Positions 38,731-44,259 of a stretch of 44,259 nucleotides of DNA are shown piece by piece. Location: the IMG/VR virus record IMGVR_UViG_3300035698_006796, positions 1-44,259 of that record; one strand, written 5' to 3'. Both the position numbers and the translations under genes were made by a program. Source of the DNA: a virus. The stretch's first letter is position 1; the number at the start of each line of letters is the position of its first letter. A model generated the notes under the pieces. It did no database searches, was not told where the DNA came from, and was given only the letters and a program-made list of their open reading frames with translations.

Positions 38731-38933
38731 CTGCCTGTCTCCTTTCGCACTTGGCGAATAAACTCGTTACTTGCCTCTTGTATTGGCTTGCCGCAATGTT
38801 CACAAAACTTATTGTCAATACCATTAGGCGCCTTGCAATACGGACAGGGAAATTTACCAAATACAGTTTGTGTTCCACACTCGCTGCAAAAACTTCCCCG
38901 TTTACTTCCCAGTCCACATTTTGGACAGTACAA
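38727..38933 (-). CDS. Double zinc-ribbon protein, 68 aa
   Basis: The protein has four CxxC knuckles: CPKC at 3-6, CSEC at 16-19, CPYC at 30-33 and CEHC at 44-47, enough for two zinc ribbons, followed by a charged C-terminal helix (EFIRQVRKETGR). It starts at a TTG at 38933 after AAGGAGGTGTTAGG; no ATG is better placed. Such proteins bind DNA or RNA or other proteins. Overlaps the DUF669-like gene by 4 bases (ATGA). A role in replication or transcription is inferred only from its neighbours. Confidence 0.75.
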   Translation of the reverse strand: MYCPKCGLGSKRGSFCSECGTQTVFGKFPCPYCKAPNGIDNKFCEHCGKPIQEASNEFIRQVRKETGR

Positions 38934-38948
38934 CCTAACACCTCCTTT

Positions 38949-39236
38949 TTATTTACCATTATTTTCAGTTGTATCAAACTTACTAATAGCTTTCTCCACA
39001 CCAGCTGGTCCGATACACATCCATAGGAACCCAGTTAGTTTTGCTAACAGTGCTAACGCTTCCTTCCTATTCAAATCTTTAAGTGCATATACATCTCTAA
39101 CTATATCACTCTCACTCATAGTCATAGTTGCTATCTTTACTGATATAGCTTCACCTAGTTTAAATACTTCCTTCCACCTTTTATCACTAATACCCAAATC
39201 TTGGTGGTACGTTTTAACGTCTAGATTTTCATCCAT
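38949..39236 (-). CDS. Hypothetical protein, 95 aa
   Basis: A leftward gene starting at the ATG at 39236. The product is acidic and helical, with SDKRWKEVFKLGEAISVK at about 17-34 and a helix of ALALLAKLTGFLWMCIG near 59-75, with an acidic tail. No membrane segment of full length is convincing. I do not recognise a family; its place between the RecA-like ATPase and the zinc-ribbon gene suggests a role in recombination. It overlaps the ATPase gene by 8 bases. Confidence 0.6.
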   Translation of the reverse strand: MDENLDVKTYHQDLGISDKRWKEVFKLGEAISVKIATMTMSESDIVRDVYALKDLNRKEALALLAKLTGFLWMCIGPAGVEKAISKFDTTENNGK

Positions 39237-39894
39237 TTTTCACCTTCTCCATTATTGAGTTATAGTTTGGTACTTCAATAGTATCCAATACACGCAACCT
39301 ACTCTTTGCAGTGTATTTTGTTGTAGCTGTGGTCATTGCTTGATACACAGGTCCTTCCTTACTCTTAGCAACTTGCATACGGTACACTTCATCAAACCAT
39401 AGTGGCAACTGACCTGGTAACTTCTTACCATAAATCAATGGCAACACCAATATCTCACTAGTGATGTCATCTTGTACAACTATCTCGTGAGCTATACAAA
39501 TGATATGCTTTTTAATCTGTGTCAACCGCATAAATATATCACTCAATTGTAATATAAGTTGCCCCCACTCATACTGTGTTGCGATACTTTTATTGTTAAT
39601 TTTAAGTATGTTATCCATCATTAACTCCTGCATATTTGTAATGCTATCAAATACCAGTGTATCATATGGACAATTTCTCTCTAACTCTTGTATCTTAAGC
39701 AGTGCTACAGCCCAATCTGTATAAGTATCATACTCAACATCAAAGCCTCTCTGGCTCAACATACCAGCATCAAAGTCAAATACATATGGGTTAGGGAAGG
39801 TACAGGCAAATGTTGTTTTACCAGTACCTGACTTACCATAAGGTAGCACCTTTAACTTTAAGTTACTTACATCAATATCCTTAGCGTTCGCCAT
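39229..39894 (-). CDS. RecA/Sak4-like ATPase, 221 aa
   Basis: The start is set at the ATG at 39894, after GGAGAGTGATAACG; a longer frame adds 17 residues without a ribosome binding site. Residues 20-27 are a classical Walker A (GKSGTGKT) and residues 80-83 (LVFD in TLVFDSIT) a Walker B. This fits the Sak4-type single-strand annealing recombinases (RecA-fold ATPases) that occur next to Cas4-like nucleases and DUF669 proteins in phages; these three occur here in that order. It probably loads on ssDNA during phage recombination. The protein is of normal length for the family. Confidence 0.75.
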   Translation of the reverse strand: MANAKDIDVSNLKLKVLPYGKSGTGKTTFACTFPNPYVFDFDAGMLSQRGFDVEYDTYTDWAVALLKIQELERNCPYDTLVFDSITNMQELMMDNILKINNKSIATQYEWGQLILQLSDIFMRLTQIKKHIICIAHEIVVQDDITSEILVLPLIYGKKLPGQLPLWFDEVYRMQVAKSKEGPVYQAMTTATTKYTAKSRLRVLDTIEVPNYNSIMEKVKNG

Positions 39895-40093
39895 CGTTAT
39901 CACTCTCCTTTTCATATCCAGTTCCACTTTCATAAATAAACCCACACTTCATACATCTACACTCCCAACCTCTTTTACCAACGGCGTAAGTATATATTGT
40001 ATCACTACAACCATCCATCACACACTTACCACCTTTTATTGTTGCCAGCTTCTGCGCCACTGTCAGAAGTTGATACTCCTTCTCCGTCATCAT
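39881..40093 (-). CDS. Small zinc-finger-like protein, 70 aa
   Basis: The ATG at 40093 follows AAGGAGGTAGATG. It has Cys residues at 24, 29, 45, 47 and 50 (CVMDGC and CRCMKC), which could form a zinc site, followed by an acidic tail. It overlaps the RecA-like gene by 14 bases and, in another frame, the gene at 40026 by 68 bases. This overlap leaves some doubt, but both have good ribosome binding sites. No family is assigned. Confidence 0.55.
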   Translation of the reverse strand: MMTEKEYQLLTVAQKLATIKGGKCVMDGCSDTIYTYAVGKRGWECRCMKCGFIYESGTGYEKESDNDGER

Positions 40094-40316
40094 CTACCTC
40101 CTTACCTGTGAGTGTTACAAAACCTTTACTTATCATCATCTGTACAAATGCCATCATACCACAAGCATACTCGTAACTGGTAAGTGCGTTGCTCTCTAAC
40201 ACCATATGGTGGTTAGCACAACCAAGTGCTGTAGGGAACATAAACTTTGTATCATCAGTTAACTTGGTAAGTCTCTTTACTTCTTCTTCACTGAACTCCA
40301 TATCTTCATTTATCAT
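40026..40316 (-). CDS. Hypothetical protein, 96 aa
   Basis: Starts at an ATG at 40316 after GGAGGGAAAGCG, 11 bases inside the end of the nuclease gene. The protein is helical with MEFSEEEVKRLTKLTDD, TYEYACG-like and AFVQMMISKGFVTL segments, and an acidic Ser/Gly tail (EVDDDGEGVSTSDSG). No family is recognised. The 68-base overlap with the following zinc-finger-like gene is notable: both are read in different frames over that stretch. Confidence 0.6.
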   Translation of the reverse strand: MINEDMEFSEEEVKRLTKLTDDTKFMFPTALGCANHHMVLESNALTSYEYACGMMAFVQMMISKGFVTLTGKEVDDDGEGVSTSDSGAEAGNNKRW

Positions 40317-41121
40317 CGCTTTCCTCCCTGACTATATACTTCATATCAATTAACCTATCATCCTCTCCATACACACACAAGTCCCAGAACATACATTTAC
40401 TACCACCATACTTGTTACAATGGGTGTAGTACTTTGGGTACCTGTTATGCAACATTGCAAACTCAATATCCTCACTCCACAAATGGAACTGTGTTTTAAA
40501 TTCATCCAGCTCCTTATGCGTCCTACTACTAATATCCCTCTTAAACCTCTCCTTTGGGTTAGCCGCAATACTTATCCCATTTATAACGGCACCTGAACAT
40601 TGTCCAAGTAGTTCTCTACAAGCATAACTGTACCCACACATTTGTACACTTGGACGGAATGAGTTGAAGAATGATGCACCAAGTTGTGTTGTAGTCTTGT
40701 GGTCCATAATGTACTTCTGGCTCTGCAACTGCACCGGTCTATCCATAGTACCCACATACATTCTACCTTCTCCCATATCAATATGGAATTTAACCTCAAC
40801 TTCTAGCGTTGTGTACCTTTCACCTTTCCACCTTATCACATACTCTTTAAAGATGGACTCACCTCTTTCCTTGGTACGCCGGTCATCTCCTATTTGTTTT
40901 GGTAGTATGTCAAACTCTGCTATACATTCATCTACATTCTTCCCACTATAATGGTTAGCTAACGCTGCGTGCATAGCTCTACCAAATATAAGTGGTGCAG
41001 GTTCCTCCTGTAATTCCAACCGTCTCACCCACCTATAATAAAATAGACGTGGGCAACTTATGAAGTCGCTAATACAACTAGCGTCAAACATACGTTTTGA
41101 TACACGTGCCTCAGTCATCAT
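40306..41121 (-). CDS. Cas4/RecB-like PD-(D/E)XK exonuclease, 271 aa
   Basis: The protein has the order of Cas4/RecB-type nucleases: Cys at 23 in ISCPRLFYYR, an acidic residue D127 in TMDRPV, the core IMDHKT with D140 and K142, and Cys at 235, 243 and 249 in the C-terminal part (CNKYGGSKC, then WDLC). The Cys at 23, 235, 243 and 249 could bind a 4Fe-4S cluster. In phages such nucleases resect DNA ends for recombination and pair with Sak4-type annealing proteins, as here. Either ATG (41121 or 41118) follows GGGGAGGA. Good call from the catalytic core. Confidence 0.8.
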   Translation of the reverse strand: MMTEARVSKRMFDASCISDFISCPRLFYYRWVRRLELQEEPAPLIFGRAMHAALANHYSGKNVDECIAEFDILPKQIGDDRRTKERGESIFKEYVIRWKGERYTTLEVEVKFHIDMGEGRMYVGTMDRPVQLQSQKYIMDHKTTTQLGASFFNSFRPSVQMCGYSYACRELLGQCSGAVINGISIAANPKERFKRDISSRTHKELDEFKTQFHLWSEDIEFAMLHNRYPKYYTHCNKYGGSKCMFWDLCVYGEDDRLIDMKYIVREESDDK

Positions 41122-41290
41122 TCCTCCCCTTTTCCATTAACACATTAAACCTTTCAATCTTATCTATTTTCTTTTTCTTGTGCAACTTATAATACATACG
41201 ATTATACCACTTCAACCTACACCTGCTACACCTATTACTTGTCTTGCGTCCACTAAAGTAATTACCGCAAGTAGTACATATCCTATTCAC
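41111..41290 (-). CDS. Small zinc-finger protein, 59 aa
   Basis: Begins at a GTG at 41290 that overlaps the TGA of the upstream zincin-like gene (GTGA). The protein has CTTC at 5-8 and CSRC at 21-24, followed by a very basic helix (YYKLHKKKKIDKIER). It is thus a probable single zinc ribbon with a nucleic acid-binding tail. It ends at a TGA overlapping the nuclease gene start by 11 bases. It fits exactly in a gap of 165 bases. The function is unknown. Confidence 0.65.
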   Translation of the reverse strand: MNRICTTCGNYFSGRKTSNRCSRCRLKWYNRMYYKLHKKKKIDKIERFNVLMEKGRNDD

Positions 41291-41688
41291 TTCTTTACCC
41301 CTTCTATTAAGTCTTTTGCCTCATTGAATGTAATCATATTATTATAAAGTTCTCCAGATAGATCACTACATATACCATAAAGTAACCTAAACCTTTTATT
41401 TCTATCTTTTACATTCTTCTTAATCCATTCCCACTGGTTAGTGTACGCCTCAACCTCTTGAGACAGGCGAAAGTTAACATCTGTAAAGTACTTCTTCCAC
41501 CATTTTTTAGGTTTAACCTGTTGTCTGGTATGTGTTGATTCGTGAGCTATTAAATCAGGTGTAATTCTCTTGCAATAACAAGTGTCTCCATAAGTGAATA
41601 GTATTCCTTTATTATAGTCTGCATTTGGGAAATACTTCTGTATCTCTTTATAGTTTGGTGGTGGAGTATGTTTAATCTTTAGTTCCAT
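41287..41688 (-). CDS. Putative zincin with HESTH motif, 133 aa
   Basis: Residues 49-53 are HESTH, an HExxH zinc-protease motif, in LIAHESTHTRQQ; a Glu-rich helix LSQEVEAYTNQW follows at about 76-87 and could supply the third ligand (E78 or E80). The domain resembles small phage or bacterial zincin-like proteins with the metal site near an N-terminal TYGDTCYCK segment. It is a short, probably non-secreted peptidase or a degenerate metal-binding protein. The ATG at 41688 follows AAGGAGATGAATAAAA. Its substrate cannot be inferred. Confidence 0.55.
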   Translation of the reverse strand: MELKIKHTPPPNYKEIQKYFPNADYNKGILFTYGDTCYCKRITPDLIAHESTHTRQQVKPKKWWKKYFTDVNFRLSQEVEAYTNQWEWIKKNVKDRNKRFRLLYGICSDLSGELYNNMITFNEAKDLIEGVKK

Positions 41689-41809
41689 TTTTATTCATCT
41701 CCTTTCTAAGCTCTTCTTCCCTTTCTTTCGCTGCATCATCATCTTTCTTTTCGTGGTACCTTTCGCAAGCTCTATCCCACTTATCAGGTATATAGTCTTC
41801 GTCTCTCAT
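41672..41809 (-). CDS. Small charged protein, 45 aa
   Basis: The ATG at 41809 overlaps the TGA of the upstream Lar-like gene (ATGA). It is highly charged (DEDYIPDKWDRACER, then EREEELRKEMNK) and probably one long helix. It also overlaps the zincin gene start by 17 bases. No family is recognised. The small size leaves some doubt, but the coupled start and full gap coverage support it. Confidence 0.55.
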   Translation of the reverse strand: MRDEDYIPDKWDRACERYHEKKDDDAAKEREEELRKEMNKNGTKD

Positions 41810-42303
41810 TTAACCACCTTTATAACCTTACCTTGTGATATTGCTTTAGAGATAGTTTTACTTAAACTTTCTGGTAAAAAAGTTTCGCTCCAAATTCTAA
41901 CAATAGATGATAGTTCTCCCTCATCAACCTCTACTTCTCTATTGCAGAGTTGGTTGTTCCAAGCATCTATTGCATCTTGTTTTTTAACATAGCAAGTAGC
42001 ATAATTATGTAACTCTCTTAATTTAACATCTTTAGGTATCCACGCAAAACATTCTAAATTATCACAACCAATAGTATATTTAGTTTTATCACATTTTCTT
42101 TCCCATAACCTTGCTTTTCCGCCACAAAAAGGACAAGGCAATAATCCTTCCTTCTTCTCTAACCCACCTATTACATTATGTAGTTTTAAAGGTTTTTCTT
42201 TAAATGGTGGTATTGGCTGTAAGTTACATTTAGGACAAATTTCTGTATCATATGGTACTACCTTACATCCACAATAAGTACATCTATAAGTTTTATCTTT
42301 CAT
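41806..42303 (-). CDS. Lar-like zinc-ribbon protein, 165 aa
   Basis: Residues 8-26 form a first zinc ribbon (CTYC and CPKC). From about 54 is a Lar-type segment LLPCPFCGGKARLW with C57 and C60, then C80 and C85, and the end of the motif with ATCYVKKQDAIDAWNNQ near 103-119. Lar-family proteins relieve host restriction (restriction alleviation) in lambdoid phages; the similarity is to the zinc-binding core only. A C-terminal extension with acidic and Ser-rich helix (SKTISKAISQGK) follows. It could counter a host restriction system, together with the methyltransferase. The ATG at 42303 follows AGGAGGTAATAA. Confidence 0.7.
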   Translation of the reverse strand: MKDKTYRCTYCGCKVVPYDTEICPKCNLQPIPPFKEKPLKLHNVIGGLEKKEGLLPCPFCGGKARLWERKCDKTKYTIGCDNLECFAWIPKDVKLRELHNYATCYVKKQDAIDAWNNQLCNREVEVDEGELSSIVRIWSETFLPESLSKTISKAISQGKVIKVVK

Positions 42304-42313
42304 TTATTACCTC

Positions 42314-42472
42314 CTATGCTTTCCAAAATCCATTATCATAAAAATCTCTATCTATATAAAGAAAATATACATAGGGTTGGTCTTTCCTATCATCTAAAAC
42401 TTCCCACCTTCCAAGAAGTTTAATCATCAGCCAAACTATTTTTGATTTAATTGTTTTCTCTACTGTTATCAT
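42314..42472 (-). CDS. Hypothetical small protein, 52 aa
   Basis: Starts at an ATG at 42472 after GGAGAGGAGATGAT, one base after the stop of the upstream gene. It has a basic N-terminal helix (EKTIKSKIVWLMIKLLG) and an aromatic, acidic second half (VYFLYIDRDFYDNGFW). No family is recognised. It fits a gap of about 170 bases that otherwise would be empty. Confidence 0.6.
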   Translation of the reverse strand: MITVEKTIKSKIVWLMIKLLGRWEVLDDRKDQPYVYFLYIDRDFYDNGFWKA

Positions 42473-42473
42473 A

Positions 42474-42797
42474 TCATCTCCTCTCCTTCAACATTTTCTC
42501 AACAGCCTGTATGGCATACCACAAGCTTAACTTAGCATTGAGTAAATTCTCTCTACATACTTTAATTGAATAGTCTCTAATCATATTACCATTATCAACA
42601 TTTGTCTTCCGGTACTGCAATAAACCATCACTCCGTTTATTGCTCCGTGTTTTATCCGTAAGTTCAATTTTTGAACTTACCGTCTTGCCACCCTTTACTT
42701 TAGAGTTCAATGACTGGTCTGTCGTCTTTCTTTTTCTTCCTTGCTGCACCTTCTCTTTTTTCCCTACTTTGGACTCTTTTCTTTTTTCCTGTACCAC
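42474..42797 (-). CDS. Basic hypothetical protein, 107 aa
   Basis: The likely start is a GTG at 42797 after GGGAGGAGAGAC. The first 50 residues are very Lys/Arg/Gln-rich (KEKVQQGRKRKTTD), then VSSKIELT encoded inside a dispersed palindrome, and a helical C-terminal part (ENLLNAKLSLWYAIQAVEK). The N-terminal third overlaps the gene at 42700-42873 by 98 bases in a different frame. A shorter form from the ATG at 42584 (36 aa) is possible but has no ribosome binding site. It may bind nucleic acid; no family is recognised. Confidence 0.5.
   Translation of the reverse strand: MVQEKRKESKVGKKEKVQQGRKRKTTDQSLNSKVKGGKTVSSKIELTDKTRSNKRSDGLLQYRKTNVDNGNMIRDYSIKVCRENLLNAKLSLWYAIQAVEKMLKERR
42656..42682. 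repeat. Dispersed palindrome, copy 6
   Basis: The core 42658-42680 is perfect: arms GTAAGTTCAA and TTGAACTTAC flank TTT, preceded by CC and followed by CG. It lies inside the gene at 42474-42797, where on the minus strand it reads VSSKIELT. Confidence 0.92.
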
Positions 42798-42873
42798 GTC
42801 TCTCCTCCCTTATCTTTGCGAGTTCTCTTCTCAACTCTTCTTCACTCAACTTATTAAAGTCTACAAACGGCAT
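42700..42873 (-). CDS. Small charged protein, 57 aa
   Basis: The ATG at 42873 follows GGAGGTGTAGT. The product has FNKLSEEELRRELAKIREER at about 6-25, a helix of a kind frequent in small phage proteins, then a Lys/Arg-rich tail that is read in the same 98 bases as the start of the gene at 42474-42797. The start and helical N-terminus look real. Which of the two overlapping frames is used more cannot be decided by eye. Confidence 0.6.
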   Translation of the reverse strand: MPFVDFNKLSEEELRRELAKIREERRGTGKKKRVQSREKREGAARKKKKDDRPVIEL

Positions 42874-42884
42874 ACTACACCTCC

Positions 42885-43283
42885 TTAATCGTCATTTCCC
42901 CAGTTATTGTTATCTAATACAATGTCATCAGGTCTTTCTAGCTTAAATATAAAATCACTATCACTATTGATAGGTGTTAGTGTTGGTAAAGGTTTAGGAG
43001 GATCAACTTCCTTAGCTATTAACTCTCTTTTCGTAATCTCTTTATTAAGGAAGTCTATGGCATTAAGTCTTCTCACGTGGACTACAAGTTCTTCTCTCAT
43101 AGCTTCTCCAGCAGCCTCTTGTGCCATCTCTCCACTAGGACCGAAAAAAGGGTGATAGTAGAAAGCTTGTAATTCTTCATATTCCACTTCTTGTCTCCTT
43201 AACATACGGTGAGAGTTAAGTAGATGGTTATTATCCATATCTTTTACTTCCATCACTGTACCATCTCTTGTTTTCCACTTCAT
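42885..43283 (-). CDS. Hypothetical protein, 132 aa
   Basis: A leftward gene with AGGAGATATT before the ATG at 43283. It has a strand-like, charged N-terminus (MKWKTRDGTVMEVKDMD), a helical middle (EYEELQAFYYHPFF, AGEAMREELVVHV), then Pro-rich and acidic sequence (PPKPLPTLTPINSDSD). It has no membrane segment or Cys cluster. No family is recognised. It may act with its neighbours in early host takeover. Confidence 0.6.
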   Translation of the reverse strand: MKWKTRDGTVMEVKDMDNNHLLNSHRMLRRQEVEYEELQAFYYHPFFGPSGEMAQEAAGEAMREELVVHVRRLNAIDFLNKEITKRELIAKEVDPPKPLPTLTPINSDSDFIFKLERPDDIVLDNNNWGNDD

Positions 43284-43291
43284 AATATCTC

Positions 43292-43570
43292 CTATATCAT
43301 CGTTACAGTTTTAGCTTCAAATGCGTTACGTAACACTTCAGGCACATCACCTATTTCCTTAACTGCTCCATTATTACCTATGTTAGTAACGCCTCTAAAC
43401 TCCATCTCTTCCACACACTCTCTAGTACAACCTCTATTACCGTCCGCATCAGCACCATAACCTTTCTCTACATATATAGTTACTACTGCATCACAGTCAA
43501 AAAACTCTTCACCTTCACCTATATCACAACATACCTGCACATTCTCTACAACTCTTTTATATGTACTCAT
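43292..43570 (-). CDS. Hypothetical Cys-containing protein, 92 aa
   Basis: The product is acidic with CCDIGEGEEFFDCD at about 14-27 and a second Cys pair in CTRECVEE near 48-55, so a metal site is possible. The C-terminal part is strand-rich with alternating hydrophobics (GVTNIGNNGAVKEIGDV). The ATG at 43570 overlaps the stop of the upstream gene by one base. No family is recognised. Confidence 0.6.
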   Translation of the reverse strand: MSTYKRVVENVQVCCDIGEGEEFFDCDAVVTIYVEKGYGADADGNRGCTRECVEEMEFRGVTNIGNNGAVKEIGDVPEVLRNAFEAKTVTMI

Positions 43571-43776
43571 TATATTAGTGTTATGTAAGATATACCATCA
43601 ATAACACAACTCAGCTCCAAGTACCCACCATTTTTACTTGCTGTTACAGATTCATTACTACGCAACGCTTTAAACAATTTAAGGCTCACGTGTATCTGGC
43701 TAGTACTAATTCCAAGTACTCCTGCTTTATACATTGCTTTGTACTCTGTGAATAACTTTGTCAATCTCGCTTTCAT
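43570..43776 (-). CDS. Hypothetical basic protein, 68 aa
   Basis: The ATG at 43776 overlaps the stop of the YopX-like gene by 4 bases (ATGA), so translation is coupled. The first half is helical and basic (ARLTKLFTEYKAMYKAG, then SLKLFKALRSN), the second half strand-rich (GGYLELSCVIDGISYITL). It is small enough to be a DNA-binding winged or ribbon-helix protein, but no motif is decisive. Confidence 0.55.
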   Translation of the reverse strand: MKARLTKLFTEYKAMYKAGVLGISTSQIHVSLKLFKALRSNESVTASKNGGYLELSCVIDGISYITLI

Positions 43777-44168
43777 TGTACTGCCTCCTTATTCTCATAT
43801 ATGTTGCCGATTACTTTAATGTAATATTTCCATGTGTTTAATTGCTCAAAACCATCACTGCCATAAGACTCAAAAAGTTTTATAGCATACCAACCAGTGG
43901 CTTCTTTGTATTCGACTACACCCCTGCCTTCTTTATGATCTCCATGAACACAACAATTCCATTCAACTATATCCCCCTCATATATCTCAACTCCATTCTT
44001 GTCTTTTAAGCCCGTGTATTGCATGAAAATTACTTCTAAGTCTATACCTACTCCTTTAAGTTCCCACTTTAAATGCCCCTCTGTTTCTGATCCTATAATC
44101 TCTTTATTGTAAGGAGCAACAAACTCTTTGTTCTTCTTATCCCAAGCTCTAAACTTTATCTCTCTCAT
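43773..44168 (-). CDS. YopX-domain protein, 131 aa
   Basis: MREIKFRAWDKKNKEFV at the start and FMQYTGLKDKNGVEIYEGDI at about 50-69 are characteristic of the YopX family, widespread in phages of Firmicutes and other bacteria; the rest is a small beta-barrel-like fold (YAIKLFESYG, then WKYYIKVIGNIYEN). The function is not established; it is usually found among early or accessory phage genes. The ATG at 44168 follows AAGGAGGTACAGTAA. Its beginning is repeated at 1-36 of the window because of the terminal overlap. Confidence 0.85.
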   Translation of the reverse strand: MREIKFRAWDKKNKEFVAPYNKEIIGSETEGHLKWELKGVGIDLEVIFMQYTGLKDKNGVEIYEGDIVEWNCCVHGDHKEGRGVVEYKEATGWYAIKLFESYGSDGFEQLNTWKYYIKVIGNIYENKEAVQ

Positions 44169-44259
44169 TTACTGTACCTCCTTATAACACCTTGTGTTGC
44201 ACAACATTTACAAAATAATGTCAGGCGCCTTTTCACTTCTACTCTCTCTCTTGCTGACA
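44133..44259. repeat. Terminal direct repeat, right copy
   Basis: Identical over 127 bases to positions 1-127. It contains the first 36 bases of the YopX-like gene and the 3' end of the gene at 76-510. See the left copy. Confidence 0.95.
44208..44259 (-). CDS. 3' end of the gene at 76-510 (duplicate fragment)
   Basis: This is the last part of the leftward 144-residue gene repeated by the terminal overlap; the complete gene is at 76-510. It ends at the TAA equivalent to 76-78. Confidence 0.9.
   Translation of the reverse strand, partial: VSKRESRSEKAPDIIL

Noticed and set aside
1-44259. Integrase, repressor, phage RNA polymerase or tRNA genes
   Set aside because: None of the protein motifs, and no cloverleaf, was found by eye on either strand; a dedicated tRNA or profile search could still find weak cases.

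Overview
The window is one complete tailed-phage genome in circularised form. Its first 127 bases recur exactly at its end (1-127 = 44133-44259), so the unique length is about 44,132 bp. It is AT-rich by eye, uses the standard code (TGA, TAA and TAG all act as stops) and has strong GGAGG ribosome binding sites. I see no integrase, repressor, phage RNA polymerase or tRNA, so a lytic podovirus-like phage relying on host sigma70-type RNA polymerase is most likely. The host cannot be named from the sequence.

The genome has two opposed transcription units. A regulatory and origin-like region (about 1371-3642) holds divergent sigma70-like promoters, three small rightward genes, two hairpin terminators, and an AT-rich core flanked by inverted GTTATGG/CCATAAC iterons. 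Rightward from 3643 runs the virion unit: terS, terL, portal, scaffold, capsid, decoration-like protein, a terminator, a cell wall hydrolase, a connector, a three-gene glycan cassette (methyltransferase, DUF115/Maf-like protein, polysaccharide pyruvyl transferase), fibre-like proteins including a 1385-residue repeat protein, holin-like genes, a propeller-like tail protein split into two reading frames, internal virion proteins including a 1503-residue protein with an HELAH motif, and a PurD-like protein lacking its ATP-grasp core. It ends at 31709.

Leftward from about 1555, through the junction and down to 31695, runs the replication and early unit: many very small tightly overlapping genes (several are Cys-rich zinc-ribbon proteins), YopX, a Lar-like protein, a zincin-like protein, a Cas4/RecB-like nuclease, a RecA/Sak4-like ATPase, a DUF669-like protein, a ParB-methyltransferase fusion, a UDG-like/exonuclease/family A polymerase fusion, a DUF4326 protein, a DUF3987 ATPase and membrane proteins. 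Eight genes under 60 codons, too short for a usual length cut-off, were found in the gaps of this unit; several are coupled to their neighbours by ATGA or GTGA overlaps.

The most unusual features are: (1) a 14-15 residue beta-strand-like repeat, about 48 copies in one protein, that also appears as a C-terminal tag on three other rightward-unit proteins and sits exactly where the propeller gene is split; (2) six copies of a 23-27 bp palindrome dispersed over both transcription units; (3) the inverted-iteron origin candidate; (4) a likely -1 frameshift site in a small membrane-protein gene; and (5) the glycan cassette and degenerate PurD inside a virion operon. Function calls are from motifs read by eye; no database search was possible.
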